Positions 25,907 to 37,641 of a DNA stretch of 64,000 nucleotides are shown here, one piece after another. Each line of letters starts with the position of its first letter. Position 1 is the first letter of the stretch. Under the pieces are notes generated by a model. It had not been told where the DNA came from. It saw only the letters and a list, made by a program, of their open reading frames with translations, and searched no databases. Position numbers and translations under genes: made by a program. This DNA is from Novosphingobium sp. (GTDB lineage Bacteria > Pseudomonadota > Alphaproteobacteria > Sphingomonadales > Sphingomonadaceae): the NCBI GenBank assembly GCA_016719755.1, contig JADJYM010000004.1:288686-352685 (forward strand), written 5' to 3'.

Positions 25907-28615
25907 TTATTCGCACTTCCCGCCGCGCAGGCAGGGCCGCAGCATTGGCGCGGGCTGGTGGTGAATCGTCCCGGCGGGCGGGTTCGGCCAGCGGCCCTCG
26001 TCGATCCGGCGTTCCAGCTGCCGCAGCGCGGTGATCGCCGCTTCCTTGCTTATCCCGCAATGCCCGGCGGCATCGAGCCACAACCCCTGGGCCATGCGCG
26101 GCGGGGCGGCATCGAGATAGGCCTGCTGAAGCGAGGGTGAAGTCGCCCCGTCGCCGATGGTCTGGAGCGAGATCACCGGCACCAGCGGGTGGCCATTGGG
26201 CGTGTAATGGCGGCGCATATAGTCCACCGCCGCAGGCCTGGCGGCAATGCGCGGCGCGGCGGCGAGCCGGGCCAGATCGGCATCGAGGCTAAGCCCGGCC
26301 CTGCGATACAGGGCTTCCACCATCGCGCGGCGGCCCGAGCGCTGGAGCTGTGCGGCATAGTCCACCCCGGTGTTCCACGAGAACACACCGCCCGCGCGGC
26401 GTTCCTGATCCTGCCGGGGCAGGAACACACCCATAACGAAGGCCGCGGCGATCTCTTCCAGCTGCGCCTCGTAGTCGGTGTCGGCAGGGCGGGCCATCTC
26501 GCGCCGGGTCCAGCCGGGAATACCGCCCAGCACGCCCGCCAGCGCCAGCCGGGCGCGACCTTCCGGGGTTTTCAGCGCTTCGCCCACGGCAGCCTGCGCC
26601 TTGCGGCCATTGGCCATGTCATCGGCGATCCCGACCAGTTCCAACCCGGCATCCGGCGCGGCAAGGGTGCGGAAGGCAAAGGCCCCGTCCAGCGCCATGT
26701 TCATCATGCCCAATGCACCGCCGATCGAGGGGCACATGGCGATGGCCCCGGCAATCTTCGGCTTCGGATGCTCGGCCAGCGCGGTACTGACCAGGCCGCC
26801 CATCGATTGCCCCCAGGCGATCGTCCGGCGCGGCTGGCCATAGACTTTCGCGAAAGCGTCGATGGTCGCGCGCTGGGCGGGCACGGCTTCGGCCAGCGCC
26901 CAGCCCTCGGCACCATAGTTCGATCCCGCCAGCGCATAGCCCTGCTCCAGCAGCGCCTGCTTCCATACCGACGGCGCGGCATCGGGCGCGGCCCGTTTCG
27001 GCGAATAGCCCCGGCCCCACAGCAGCAGGGTGCCGTTCCACCTGGCCGGAACTTCGGCGGCCCAGTCGGCCCCGGCGGGTGTCTTGCCGGTTGCGGTCGC
27101 GGGCTTGCTGCCGCGTCCCTGCGGGAAGGCGCGCGCGGCATTGCGCGCCGCCAGCCGGGTCTGGGCATCGGCGTCTGCCTGACGGAGCCAGCCCTGCCGC
27201 ACCAACTGTGCCTGTCGCGCGCGGAACTTTGTCATGTAGTCCGCCGCTCCGCCCGGATAGGCCCTGGCCAGCAAGGCCGGTTCGACCGGCAGGCGGCGCA
27301 GGTTGCGGCGCGGCACCTTGCCGCCGCACAGTTCCGGCGCGGGTTCGCCATAGCGGACCAGCGGCAGGTCTAGCTGCGCCACTCGCACCCCGCCAAGCGG
27401 ATTGCCGAAGGCGTCGCGGACAAAATCCTTGCCATCAGCGGCAACCTGCAGGCGCAGCGCGCGCGGCGGGGCCTGGCCTGTTTCGACCCACCGGTCGAGG
27501 TTCGCCAGCGCAGCCTGCGCCACATCGCGCATCGGCACGTCGGTATCTTCCACCGTGCAGGCGACCAGCGGCTCGACCGCCGGATGACGCCGCGCCTGCA
27601 ACTGGACCGAAGCGGCGCGGACCTGGCCGGACAGGCCGGAATCGCCATGGCTGGTGCCGCCAAGTTCGTAGATCCGGTGCCCGCCGCTGACCGCATCGCT
27701 TTCCGGCCGCTGCGGGTGGACGTTGGTGATGGCTTCCATCTCGCTGGTCAGTTCGATCACCGGACGGTCGATCGTGCGGAGCAAATCGCGGGTGCGGTCT
27801 TTGACCGGATCGGTCGAATTGAGCGGCGTATGTCCCGCCGGCACCGACCCTGCCGAAATCCCGATCAGGTAGCCATCGACCACCGGACTGCCATCGGCGC
27901 GGCGGTAGCGATCGTGGAAGCCGAAGTTGATCCAGCTGCGGATCGTGCTGCCCAGAAACGACCAGCCCGAGAAATAGACCCGGCGGACCTTCAGTCCGGC
28001 CAGCGGCCCGGTCTTGCCCGGATCGCGCAGGAGGCTGGCGGCCTGACCCATCACGTCCCAGCGGATGCCGTCATCCTCGCCCCAGCGGAAAGCGGCGTAG
28101 CGTTGCGGATCGTACCACGGGAAAAGCCTGGGCGTGGTCACTGGCCACTGCGCGCTCGAGCGTTCGCGTGTGCCCGCGTCCCCACCGATCGCCAGCAGCG
28201 CATAGGCGCTGCCGCTCGAAAGAATCAGGTTGTCGATCCGCCCCCATTGCACCGAAGCGAGACTGGGATGGTTGAAGCCCATCTGGACGATCCCGTTGAA
28301 TTTCCGCGGATCGCGGGGACGGACGATGACCAGCCGGGTGGTATAGGCATTGCGCGAACTGCGCACGGACAGACTGCCGTCTGGATTCTCGCCATAGATG
28401 TTCGCCTCGCCCGAGAGGAGATACTCTTCCTGGACGTAACCGGCGGCCTTGAGCGCCGCGTCTTCGGCCGTCCCGGCAAGAACCACGGGCGAGAAGATCC
28501 TCGACTGCGCGCTTTCCGGGATCGGACCGGTCCAGCGCTGCTCCGCCGCTCCGGCAGGTGCGGCAAGCGCGGTGGCTAGGACAACGGACAGCAACAGCGC
28601 GGGCAGCTTTGGCAT
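25907..28615 (-). CDS. Exported tandem alpha/beta-hydrolase fusion
   Basis: 902 residues with a signal peptide (residues 1-24). Residues about 30-430 match the large alpha/beta-hydrolase-domain family typified by GYVQEEYLLSGEANIYG, a GWS nucleophile elbow (FSGWSFLGS, Ser219) and a C-terminal His (ELGGTSHGDSG). Residues about 500-870 form a second hydrolase with elbow GQSMGG (Ser604) and His in DAAGHCGIS. A linker of low complexity joins them. Single-domain relatives are usually 400-500 residues, so this is a true fusion in one open frame. ATG at 28615 is preferred over an upstream TTG. It is third in the receptor 3, CocE-type, fusion operon. Confidence 0.78.
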   Translation of the reverse strand: MPKLPALLLSVVLATALAAPAGAAEQRWTGPIPESAQSRIFSPVVLAGTAEDAALKAAGYVQEEYLLSGEANIYGENPDGSLSVRSSRNAYTTRLVIVRPRDPRKFNGIVQMGFNHPSLASVQWGRIDNLILSSGSAYALLAIGGDAGTRERSSAQWPVTTPRLFPWYDPQRYAAFRWGEDDGIRWDVMGQAASLLRDPGKTGPLAGLKVRRVYFSGWSFLGSTIRSWINFGFHDRYRRADGSPVVDGYLIGISAGSVPAGHTPLNSTDPVKDRTRDLLRTIDRPVIELTSEMEAITNVHPQRPESDAVSGGHRIYELGGTSHGDSGLSGQVRAASVQLQARRHPAVEPLVACTVEDTDVPMRDVAQAALANLDRWVETGQAPPRALRLQVAADGKDFVRDAFGNPLGGVRVAQLDLPLVRYGEPAPELCGGKVPRRNLRRLPVEPALLARAYPGGAADYMTKFRARQAQLVRQGWLRQADADAQTRLAARNAARAFPQGRGSKPATATGKTPAGADWAAEVPARWNGTLLLWGRGYSPKRAAPDAAPSVWKQALLEQGYALAGSNYGAEGWALAEAVPAQRATIDAFAKVYGQPRRTIAWGQSMGGLVSTALAEHPKPKIAGAIAMCPSIGGALGMMNMALDGAFAFRTLAAPDAGLELVGIADDMANGRKAQAAVGEALKTPEGRARLALAGVLGGIPGWTRREMARPADTDYEAQLEEIAAAFVMGVFLPRQDQERRAGGVFSWNTGVDYAAQLQRSGRRAMVEALYRRAGLSLDADLARLAAAPRIAARPAAVDYMRRHYTPNGHPLVPVISLQTIGDGATSPSLQQAYLDAAPPRMAQGLWLDAAGHCGISKEAAITALRQLERRIDEGRWPNPPAGTIHHQPAPMLRPCLRGGKCE

Positions 28616-28649
28616 CGGGGTCAAGGCCTGACAGAAGTGTTGGAGAAAG

Positions 28650-30404
28650 TCAGCGTGCGGGAACCACCGGCAGGCTGATGCTGGAAGGGCGGGCCTTGTC
28701 GCTGATCAGCACGATCTGGCTGGGCTGGGCCTGCGCGTCGCGGGCGCGCTCGCGGTGATCGCTGCCAGTGAAGGTGAACTGGATGCGGTGGCCCTTGGCG
28801 AACACGTAGGAGGTGGGCATCAGGTCGAACTGCAAGCGCACCGGCTCGCCCGGGCGCAGCCACTCGGCATCCTCGGCCCAGGCGCGGTGCCAGGGCAGGC
28901 CGGGCAGCGCCCAGGGTGCCGGGTGAAGCTTGCGCAGCGCGGCCTTGAGCCGCCCTTCGGTGACGACCCGGACGGTCCCGTCCGGGGCAACGTCCTCAAG
29001 ATAGACGAACAGATTGGCGTCCGGCGTATCGGCAGCGATCCAGACGTCGGCCAGCCCGTGGCCGGTCACCTCGACCGGGGCCCGCAGCACCTTGCCCGCC
29101 AGCGACAGCCCCTTGCCCGGCAGGTGGCACGGCTGGACGGTCGCTCCCGAACCCCCTTCGGGGCAGGTGACGGTGTAATCCACCGCGAAGGCCCGGTGCA
29201 GCGCCGGGCCGGTCGCGGCGCCCTCGGAAATCCCCTTGCCCGTCAGGGTGAAAGGCACCTGCTGCGCCTGTGGCAGCGGCCACTGGCTGGCGGAACGCCA
29301 CTCCCCCGCCCTGGTGACGAAATAGTGGATTGGCGGATCGCGGTCGATCCCGGTGTCAATGCCCTTCAGGTGGCGGTCGAAGAAGCGGTGCGCCTCTTCA
29401 ACCAGCGCAAAGCCATCGTTCTGGCAGTGCAGCCAGTCACCGATCAGGATGCGGGTGCCGGGGATGTTCATCCGGGCGATCAGGCCCTGGTCGCGCAGTT
29501 CGTCGCGCCAGCCGCCGACGATATAGAGCGGCACCTTTCCGCGCAGAATCTGCGGCAGATAGCTTGATCCGCTGCCCTCGGCCCAGAACCGGCTCTGCAC
29601 CGAAGGGGCAAAACTGTCACGGTAGGGCAGCGACTTCCACAGCTCGAACAGCGGGACCATCGCCTGGTGCTGCCCGGCCGCCTTGCGCAGTTCCTGCCGG
29701 TCCGGGTCGGTATCGACCGGGGGGATCGCCATGTCCTGCTCGATCGTGCGCGTCGGCCCGGTGCCCCACTGGGCAAAGATCCCGCCGCGCCGCATGGCAT
29801 CGTACTTGTTCCACGAAAAGCAGCCCGCGAAGACCGCTTTCAGGTGCGGCGAATTGACCGTCATCGCGTGGAGCGCGGCGTCTCCGGTGTTGGAGCAGCC
29901 GTACATCCCGATGCTGCCGCTGGACCACGGCTGGGCGGCCAGCCAGTCCATCACCTCATAGGCGTCGTGCGCCTCGTTGCGGTCATGATAGCCGCGCATC
30001 GTGCCGAAGGACTGGCCATTGCCGCGCCGCGCGACCTGGACCACGACATAGCCATGATCGGTTAGCGAGGGGATCGCCGCGAACCCGCCCGCGCGCGGCC
30101 CGGTGCCATCGGCGAGCTGCTGGGTGGCGCTGAGGGTGTGGTGCCAGATGACCGGAAAGCGGCCTTCTACCGGCTTTCCGCCCATCGCCGGGCGGGCAAC
30201 GGTAACCGCCAGCTTCACCCCGTCGCGCAGGGTCAGGTAGAAGCTGGACTTGGCCTGCTCGGAGTAGAGCCGCGCCGGGCGGTAGTGCCCGAACGAGGAC
30301 GGCGCCGCCGCCGGAGCCGGTGGCACCAGCGAGGCGGCATCCTGCGCCGCCGCCCCTGCGGCGAGCAAGCTCAGCGCAAGGGCGGCCAGCGCGGGACGGA
30401 TCAC
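28650..30404 (-). CDS. Exported CocE/NonD family hydrolase
   Basis: 584 residues with a signal peptide (residues 1-20, GAAAQD). The N-terminal two thirds is an alpha/beta hydrolase of the X-Pro dipeptidyl-peptidase/CocE type: FYLTLRDGVKLAVTVARP, WSSGSIGMYGCSNTG (nucleophile Ser), IVGGWRDELRDQG and LIGDWLHCQNDG. The C-terminal jelly-roll domain carries ADVWIAADTPDANLFVYLEDV. Such enzymes hydrolyse acyl esters or amides (cocaine esterase, glutaryl-7-ACA acylase). The GTG start overlaps the receptor 3 stop, so it is co-translated with it. An ester bond in the imported compound is the likely target. Confidence 0.88.
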   Translation of the reverse strand: MIRPALAALALSLLAAGAAAQDAASLVPPAPAAAPSSFGHYRPARLYSEQAKSSFYLTLRDGVKLAVTVARPAMGGKPVEGRFPVIWHHTLSATQQLADGTGPRAGGFAAIPSLTDHGYVVVQVARRGNGQSFGTMRGYHDRNEAHDAYEVMDWLAAQPWSSGSIGMYGCSNTGDAALHAMTVNSPHLKAVFAGCFSWNKYDAMRRGGIFAQWGTGPTRTIEQDMAIPPVDTDPDRQELRKAAGQHQAMVPLFELWKSLPYRDSFAPSVQSRFWAEGSGSSYLPQILRGKVPLYIVGGWRDELRDQGLIARMNIPGTRILIGDWLHCQNDGFALVEEAHRFFDRHLKGIDTGIDRDPPIHYFVTRAGEWRSASQWPLPQAQQVPFTLTGKGISEGAATGPALHRAFAVDYTVTCPEGGSGATVQPCHLPGKGLSLAGKVLRAPVEVTGHGLADVWIAADTPDANLFVYLEDVAPDGTVRVVTEGRLKAALRKLHPAPWALPGLPWHRAWAEDAEWLRPGEPVRLQFDLMPTSYVFAKGHRIQFTFTGSDHRERARDAQAQPSQIVLISDKARPSSISLPVVPAR

Positions 30405-33073
30405 AGCTTGACGCGTACGCTGGCCGCGATCACCCGGCCGATCGGATCGGCGGCGGTGGCGTCATAGCCGCCGCTGCCGTTGCCGTTGGGCGCGATGTTC
30501 ACATAGGGCGGCTTCTGGTCGAACAGGTTGCGCACCTCGATCCCGAAGGTCAGTCCGCGTTCGATCGCCCCCGAACTGTCAAGATCGCCGACCTTCCAGG
30601 TCAGTCCCAGATCGACGGGGTTGAAGCTGGAAACCTGCTGCACCGGATTGGCGAAGGTGTTGTTGTAACCGCCCACGTGCGTCAGGGTCATGCGGGCGCT
30701 GAACGGACCGTGATCCCAGGTCAGGCTGGCGCGTGCCTTGAACTTCAGTGGGTTGAAGATGTTGTTGAGCTGGTTCGTCAGCGGAGCGGTGGGCGTGATG
30801 GCAACCTTGTAGGTCGTCAGGTAAGTGCCAGCCGCGCTGAACGACAGCGTGTCCTTGTCCGAGAGGTCGGTGCGGTAGTTCAGCGTGAAATCAATACCGC
30901 GCGTCTTGGAGACGCCCAGGTTCTGGCTCCGCCCATCGACGAACACGGTGATCGAGGGGATCCCGCCCGAAGGCAGCGAACCCACAAATGCGATCCCGGC
31001 ATTGTTGTAGTTCTGGATCTGCGTGGCCGCCGCCGTGCCGGTGTAGAGAATGTTGGTACCGGTGTAGAGCGAAGCCGAACCCAGGATCGAAAGGTTCGAC
31101 AGGTTGGCCAGAACCTGGTTCTCGTAATTCACGTCCCAATAGGTGATCCCCAGACGCAGACCCGGCAGCGGATCGAAATCGGCGCCGATCGACCAGGTGC
31201 TCGCGGTTTCGGGTTTGAGGTTCAGGTTCTGGCCCGAAAGCGCCACGCCGGTGATCTGGCCGCCGCCCGGATTGGCATAGTTCTGGATGAACAGGTTGTT
31301 CGAGTTGCCATAGATTTCAGGGATCGTTGGTGCGCGGAACGAAGTGCCATAGCTGCCGCGCAGCTTGACGCCCTGGACCGGAACCCAGTTGATCCCGAAC
31401 TTGGGATTGGTGGTGTTGCCGACGTCACTGTACTTGTCGTGACGGACCGCCGCGTTCAGTTCAAGGCGTTCGAAGCCAGGGATGGCGTTGCCCGAGCCGA
31501 ACACCGGCACGAACAGTTCCGCGTACATCGAATCGACATTGCGCCCGAAGTAGCGCCAGGTCAGCGGAGTGGTCGGCCCGCCGCGCGCGGAACCCAGCGC
31601 AACGCTGAATTCCTGTCGCTCGTAACCCGTCGCCAGCTTGACCGAGCCGCCCGGCAGATCGAACAGCGAACCGTTGAGCCGCGCTTCGTAGGTCTTGAGC
31701 TTGCCGTTGGTCGGCGCCAGGAAGATCTGGTTGGCGAGCGTTGCGTAAAGCGCGGTGTTGGTGCGGCCCAGCCCATAGACGTCGAGCGCCGTGGCCGGAT
31801 CGCTGCTGATCAGCGCCGCGTTCACCGCCGCGTTGTTGAGCCCGGTATACGAGGCCGAATAGTCGTTGGTCTTGCCATAACCGGCCAGCGCTTCGAACTC
31901 GAAGTCGTGCGGCAGCTTGATCGTGATCTTCGGCGTCACCTGCCAGCTTTCCGCATAGCCCGACGAATCGTTCGCGGGCAGTTCGCGGAACATGTAGTCG
32001 ACCGTGTAGCTGGTGCCGGTGAACCCGGCAGGGCGCACGAAGAACGCGTTCGACTGCGGCACGGTCACCGTGTTGCTGGAATAGGCCGAGCGGCGGAAGA
32101 ATTCGCGCTTGGAATAGAAGGCGTCGAGCGAGAAGCTGAGCCAATCGGTCAGCTCGAACCGGCCAGTCCCATTGACCGAATTGTACGACTGACGCGGGGA
32201 AAGGTCCTGCCCGGCCTGAAGGTCGCACTTGTTCAGGGTTCCCGCCACCAGCGATCCGGCGGTGGCTTGGGTCACCCCGGCAGAGGGGATCGCATAGGTC
32301 TGTCCGCCAGCCCGGATCGCGCCCGGATAGCAGCGCGTGGTGCGCCCGTCCGGCCCGCCGAACGCGGTCTGGTTGCTGGTGAAGAACACCCGGTCATCGC
32401 CCGACAGGTTGGAACGCTCGACGTGCTCGAAGGCGAGCATGATCTGGCCGCGATCGAACACCTTGCCCACAGCGGCGCCGATCGAATATTCGTGAAACGC
32501 GCCGTCGTCCGACACACCGCCGCGGGCAAAGGCCTCAACACCGTTGAGGCTGCGGCGCGGGATCAGGTTGACCACGCCCGCGACCGCATCCGAACCATAG
32601 ATCGCCGATGCGCCGTCTGCCACGACCTCGACGCGCTCGACGCCCAGCGAAGGCAGGACCGAGGGATCGATCGAGCGGCTGTTGTTGGTCACCCGGTGGC
32701 CGTCGATCAGCACAAGGGTGGCATAGGGGCCGATCCCGCGCAGGTTGACCGTGTTGCCATAGACGATGTTGCCCGAGCCGCCGGACTGCCCCCGCGAATT
32801 TTCGCTGACACCCAGGTCAAAGTTCTGGGGAATTTCCTTGATCATGCGATCAACGGTGACGGCGCTGGAGGTTTCAATCTCTGCGCGGCCCAGCGTGGTG
32901 ACGGCCGATCCCACCGGCGCCTCGCCGCGCACGCGGCTGCCGGTTACGACGATGGCATCGTCTTCGCCGTCGGCCTCCGGCTGGGCCTGCGCCTGGGCGT
33001 GGGTGGGAACGAGCAGCGCCGCGGCCAGAGCCAGCATGGAACCGCGCGATGTGATAGTGGTGAACCTGGACAT
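30401..33073 (-). CDS. TonB-dependent outer-membrane receptor 3
   Basis: 890 residues. Signal peptide (residues 1-28, ending AQAQAQ), TonB box DAIVVTGSRVRGEAPVGS, plug with VDRMIKEIPQNFDLG, VNLRGIGPYATLVLIDGHRV and VEVVADGASAIYGSDAVAGV, and a barrel ending IAASVRVKL. ATG at 33073 has GGGAGGGA at good spacing; translation could in principle begin further upstream, but that would bury the signal peptide. It heads the operon with two exported hydrolases. It shares plug motifs with receptor 2, so the two probably arose from one ancestor or handle related ligands. Confidence 0.93.
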   Translation of the reverse strand: MSRFTTITSRGSMLALAAALLVPTHAQAQAQPEADGEDDAIVVTGSRVRGEAPVGSAVTTLGRAEIETSSAVTVDRMIKEIPQNFDLGVSENSRGQSGGSGNIVYGNTVNLRGIGPYATLVLIDGHRVTNNSRSIDPSVLPSLGVERVEVVADGASAIYGSDAVAGVVNLIPRRSLNGVEAFARGGVSDDGAFHEYSIGAAVGKVFDRGQIMLAFEHVERSNLSGDDRVFFTSNQTAFGGPDGRTTRCYPGAIRAGGQTYAIPSAGVTQATAGSLVAGTLNKCDLQAGQDLSPRQSYNSVNGTGRFELTDWLSFSLDAFYSKREFFRRSAYSSNTVTVPQSNAFFVRPAGFTGTSYTVDYMFRELPANDSSGYAESWQVTPKITIKLPHDFEFEALAGYGKTNDYSASYTGLNNAAVNAALISSDPATALDVYGLGRTNTALYATLANQIFLAPTNGKLKTYEARLNGSLFDLPGGSVKLATGYERQEFSVALGSARGGPTTPLTWRYFGRNVDSMYAELFVPVFGSGNAIPGFERLELNAAVRHDKYSDVGNTTNPKFGINWVPVQGVKLRGSYGTSFRAPTIPEIYGNSNNLFIQNYANPGGGQITGVALSGQNLNLKPETASTWSIGADFDPLPGLRLGITYWDVNYENQVLANLSNLSILGSASLYTGTNILYTGTAAATQIQNYNNAGIAFVGSLPSGGIPSITVFVDGRSQNLGVSKTRGIDFTLNYRTDLSDKDTLSFSAAGTYLTTYKVAITPTAPLTNQLNNIFNPLKFKARASLTWDHGPFSARMTLTHVGGYNNTFANPVQQVSSFNPVDLGLTWKVGDLDSSGAIERGLTFGIEVRNLFDQKPPYVNIAPNGNGSGGYDATAADPIGRVIAASVRVKL

Positions 33074-33380
33074 GTCTTTCCCTCCCGCTCGAAAGCGCTT
33101 CCTGAACCCTCCATCCGGGCGGGAGTATCGTGCTGCGGCGGGTCCTGGACCACCCGCCGTATCGTCCTCTCCACTGCCCCCGGCCGCCGCCTGACGTACC
33201 GGTGAAGGCGCTTGCACCTTCAGGCGAGGCGAACTTCTCCCAATTAGTGGAAAAAGTCAACTATACTCGATCGGGACTTTTTTCGGCTGGAAACTGCCGA
33301 TTGCCGTGGTTTTGCGGCTAGCGATTGCCAAATTTAATCGTTCGGTTAAGGCTGCGTCGAAACAAGGAGGATTCGCGATC
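33074..33380. promoter_or_regulatory. Divergent receptor 3 / acyl-CoA dehydrogenase promoter region with LacI- and MarR-type boxes
   Basis: A 307-base divergent region without a gene. TGAAGGCGCTTGCA (33203-33216) fits the LacI-type consensus at nine of ten positions, and a second possible site, GAAAGCGCTTCC (33091-33102), overlaps the receptor leader just before its ribosome site. A type A MarR dyad lies at 33244-33264 (core GTGGAAAAAGTCAACTAT). An AT-rich stretch TGCCAAATTTAATCG lies near 33330, and the AAGGAGG ribosome site of the acyl-CoA dehydrogenase at 33364. Both operons could be controlled together from here. Confidence 0.55.
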
Positions 33381-34471
33381 ATGTCGATGTTGTACGACGA
33401 AGGACAACAGGCGATCGCAACCGAATCGCGCCGGGTGCTGGATGCACGCGTCGGCAAGGACCGGTTGCTCGCCCTGCTGGAAAAGACCGGAGAGTTCGAT
33501 CAGGCGTTCTGGGACACCGCGGTCGAACAGGGCTGGACCGCGCTGGCCATTCCGGAAGAGCATGGCGGGCTTGGCCTCAGCCTGGTCGAACTGGGCCTCG
33601 TCGCCCAGGCGAGCGGCGCGGCAACGGCTGGCGCCCCGTTCCTGACCTTCGGCTATGGCGCGGCGCGCGCCCTGATCGACGGATCGGACAGCGCGGCGGC
33701 AGCCGAGTGGCTGCCGAAGCTCGCCAGCGGCGAGGCGCTGGGCACCGTGGCCTTCGCCGAAGGCACCACTCCCCTGCCTCCGGTGGCCTCGGTCACTTTC
33801 GAAGGCGGCAAGCTGACCGGCACCAAGCCGGCGGTTCCGGCAGGCCTCAAGGCCGACTTCGCGGTGGTCTGGGCAAGCGCGGGCGGCAAGCCGGTGCTGG
33901 TGCTGGCGCAGCTCGCCGGTGCGGATCGCAAGGTGGTTTCCAGCTATGACAACAGCCGCCTCTACGCCGACCTGACCTTTGCGGGCACTCCCGCGAGCGT
34001 GCTGGCCGAGGGCGACGCCGCGCGCGCGCTGGCGCTGGACGTGCTGGCCCGGATGGCGGTGGTCACCGCGCACGAGCAGACCGGCGGGGCCGAAGCCCTG
34101 CTCCACACCGCGCGTGAATATGCCGTCACCCGCAAGGCCTTTGGCCAGCCGATCGGCGCGTTCCAGTCGATCAAGCACCGCATCGCCGAAATGTACGGCC
34201 TGGTCGAAATCGCCCGCGCCACCTGCATCCATGCCGCCGCCAGCGAAGGGAAAGACAATTTCCTGATCGCCGCCGCCGACGCGCGGATCGCCGCGACCGA
34301 CGGTTATGACACCGCATCGCGCGACTGTGTCCAGATCCACGGCGGCATCGGCGTCACCTGGGAACTGGGCCTCCACCTGCATATGCGCCGTGCGCGCAGC
34401 CTGGCGGTAGAGCTGGGCAACTTGTATTTCTGGGAAGACCTGCTGGTCGAACAGCTGACGGGAGAAGCAGC

Positions 34472-34475
<4 letters not shown>
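33381..34475 (+). CDS. Acyl-CoA dehydrogenase, small-subunit type
   Basis: 364 residues of the acyl-CoA dehydrogenase fold: N-terminal helical domain, a short and diverged beta domain, and the C-terminal FAD/tetramer domain with REYAVTRKAFGQPIGAFQSIKHRIA and VQIHGGIGVTWELGLHLHMRRA. AAGGAGG precedes the ATG. The beta domain lacks the usual clear FAD/substrate signature, as in one partner of the heterotetrameric enzymes (FadE26-27 and FadE28-29 type) that oxidise short CoA side chains on ring systems. It overlaps the second dehydrogenase gene by ATGA, supporting an alpha2-beta2 complex. Confidence 0.87.
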
Positions 34476-36685
<2,210 letters not shown>

Positions 36686-36700
36686 CAGGAAGGCGCTGAC

Positions 36701-37486
36701 ATGAAGATCGATTCCACCACCCCCGCCGTGGTGACCGGCGGGGCCTCCGGGCTGGGCCGCGCCACGGCGGAGGCGCTTGCCGCCGCCGGGGCCAAGGTCG
36801 CCATTTTCGATGTCAATGCCGAAGCGGGCGAAGCGGTCGCGAAGGAAATCGGCGGGATGTTCTGCAACGTCGACATCACCTCCGAGGAATCCGTCCTCGC
36901 GGGCTTTGAAAAGGCGCGTGCCGCCCACGGGCAGGAACGCGTGCTGGTGCACTGCGCGATGACCTCGCGCCGGGGCAAGACGCTGGCCTTCGACAAGGAA
37001 GCCGGCAAGCTGAAGCGCCTGCCGACCGAGGATTACATCTACGGCGTCAACGGCATCCTCGTCGCCTCGTTCCGTCTCGCCTCGATCGCGGCGGAAGGCA
37101 TGGCGGCAGCCGATCCGGTGAACGATGACGGCGAACGCGGCGCGATCGTGCTCACCGCCTCGGTCGCGGCGCAGGACGGACAGATCGGCCAGGTGATCTA
37201 TGGTTCGGCCAAGGCCGGGGTCAACGGCCTGGTCCTGCCGCTGGCGCGTGACCTGATGGACCTGGGCATCCGCGTGAACTCGATCATGCCGGGCATCTTC
37301 GCCACCCCGCTGATGCTGGGCGCGAAGCAGAACGTGCTGGACAGCCTGTCGGCCTCGGTCCCCTTCCCCAAGCGCCTCGGCAAGCCGGAAGAGTTCGCCT
37401 CGCTGGCCCTGGAACTGGCGCGCAACACCTACTTCAACGGCCAGTGCCTGCGCCTCGACGGCGGTATCCGCATGGCACCGCGGTAA
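36701..37486 (+). CDS. Short-chain dehydrogenase, 3-hydroxyacyl-CoA dehydrogenase type
   Basis: 261 residues of the classical SDR family. Cofactor motif VVTGGASGLGRATAEALA at residues 10-27, Asp at the end of beta-2 (AIFDVNAE) indicating NAD preference, catalytic Ser in LTASVAAQDG and Tyr-Lys in YGSAKAG. The sequence style (long insert between beta-4 and alpha-5, IMPGIFATPLM) is that of 3-hydroxyacyl-CoA dehydrogenase type 2 (HSD17B10-like). Last gene of the acyl-CoA dehydrogenase operon; it would oxidise the beta-hydroxyacyl-CoA. A strong terminator follows. Confidence 0.88.
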   Translation: MKIDSTTPAVVTGGASGLGRATAEALAAAGAKVAIFDVNAEAGEAVAKEIGGMFCNVDITSEESVLAGFEKARAAHGQERVLVHCAMTSRRGKTLAFDKEAGKLKRLPTEDYIYGVNGILVASFRLASIAAEGMAAADPVNDDGERGAIVLTASVAAQDGQIGQVIYGSAKAGVNGLVLPLARDLMDLGIRVNSIMPGIFATPLMLGAKQNVLDSLSASVPFPKRLGKPEEFASLALELARNTYFNGQCLRLDGGIRMAPR

Positions 37487-37510
37487 GTAGATCTGGACGC
37501 AAAGACAAAA

Positions 37511-37545
37511 GGGCGCGCCGGCACTGTCGGCGCGCCCTTCTTCGT
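37511..37545 (+). terminator. Rho-independent terminator after the SDR gene
   Basis: GGGCGCGCCG and CGGCGCGCCC form a perfect 10-base stem with a 7-base loop, preceded by AAAAGG and followed by a T-rich tract (TTCTTCGTTT). It lies 24 bases after the SDR stop and closes the acyl-CoA dehydrogenase operon. The A-run on the left side could make it work for leftward transcripts too. Confidence 0.85.
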
Positions 37546-37558
37546 TTCACCGCCTTTG

Positions 37559-37618
37559 TTCGTGTCGAGCGCAGTCGAGACACGTCAGCACCCATGCGTC
37601 TCGACTGCGCTCGACACG
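37559..37618. repeat. Palindromic REP-like element, copy 2
   Basis: Arms CGTGTCGAGCGCAGTCGAGA (from 37561) and its complement (37598-37618) pair perfectly over 21 bases with a 16-base loop. The outer parts match the element at 14724-14783 (TTCGTGTCGAGC, GTCGAGACACG), while the centre differs (GCAG for TT). It lies between the convergent SDR and YqgE genes, directly after a terminator. Confidence 0.8.
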
Positions 37619-37641
37619 GACGGGAAGTTTGGAGTGAGGGT

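Noticed and set aside
30320-33205. A very long rightward open frame opposite TonB receptor 3
   Set aside because: It is an antisense shadow caused by high GC content: composition is rich in Arg, Gly, Ala and His with no domain, and the opposite strand encodes a complete receptor.
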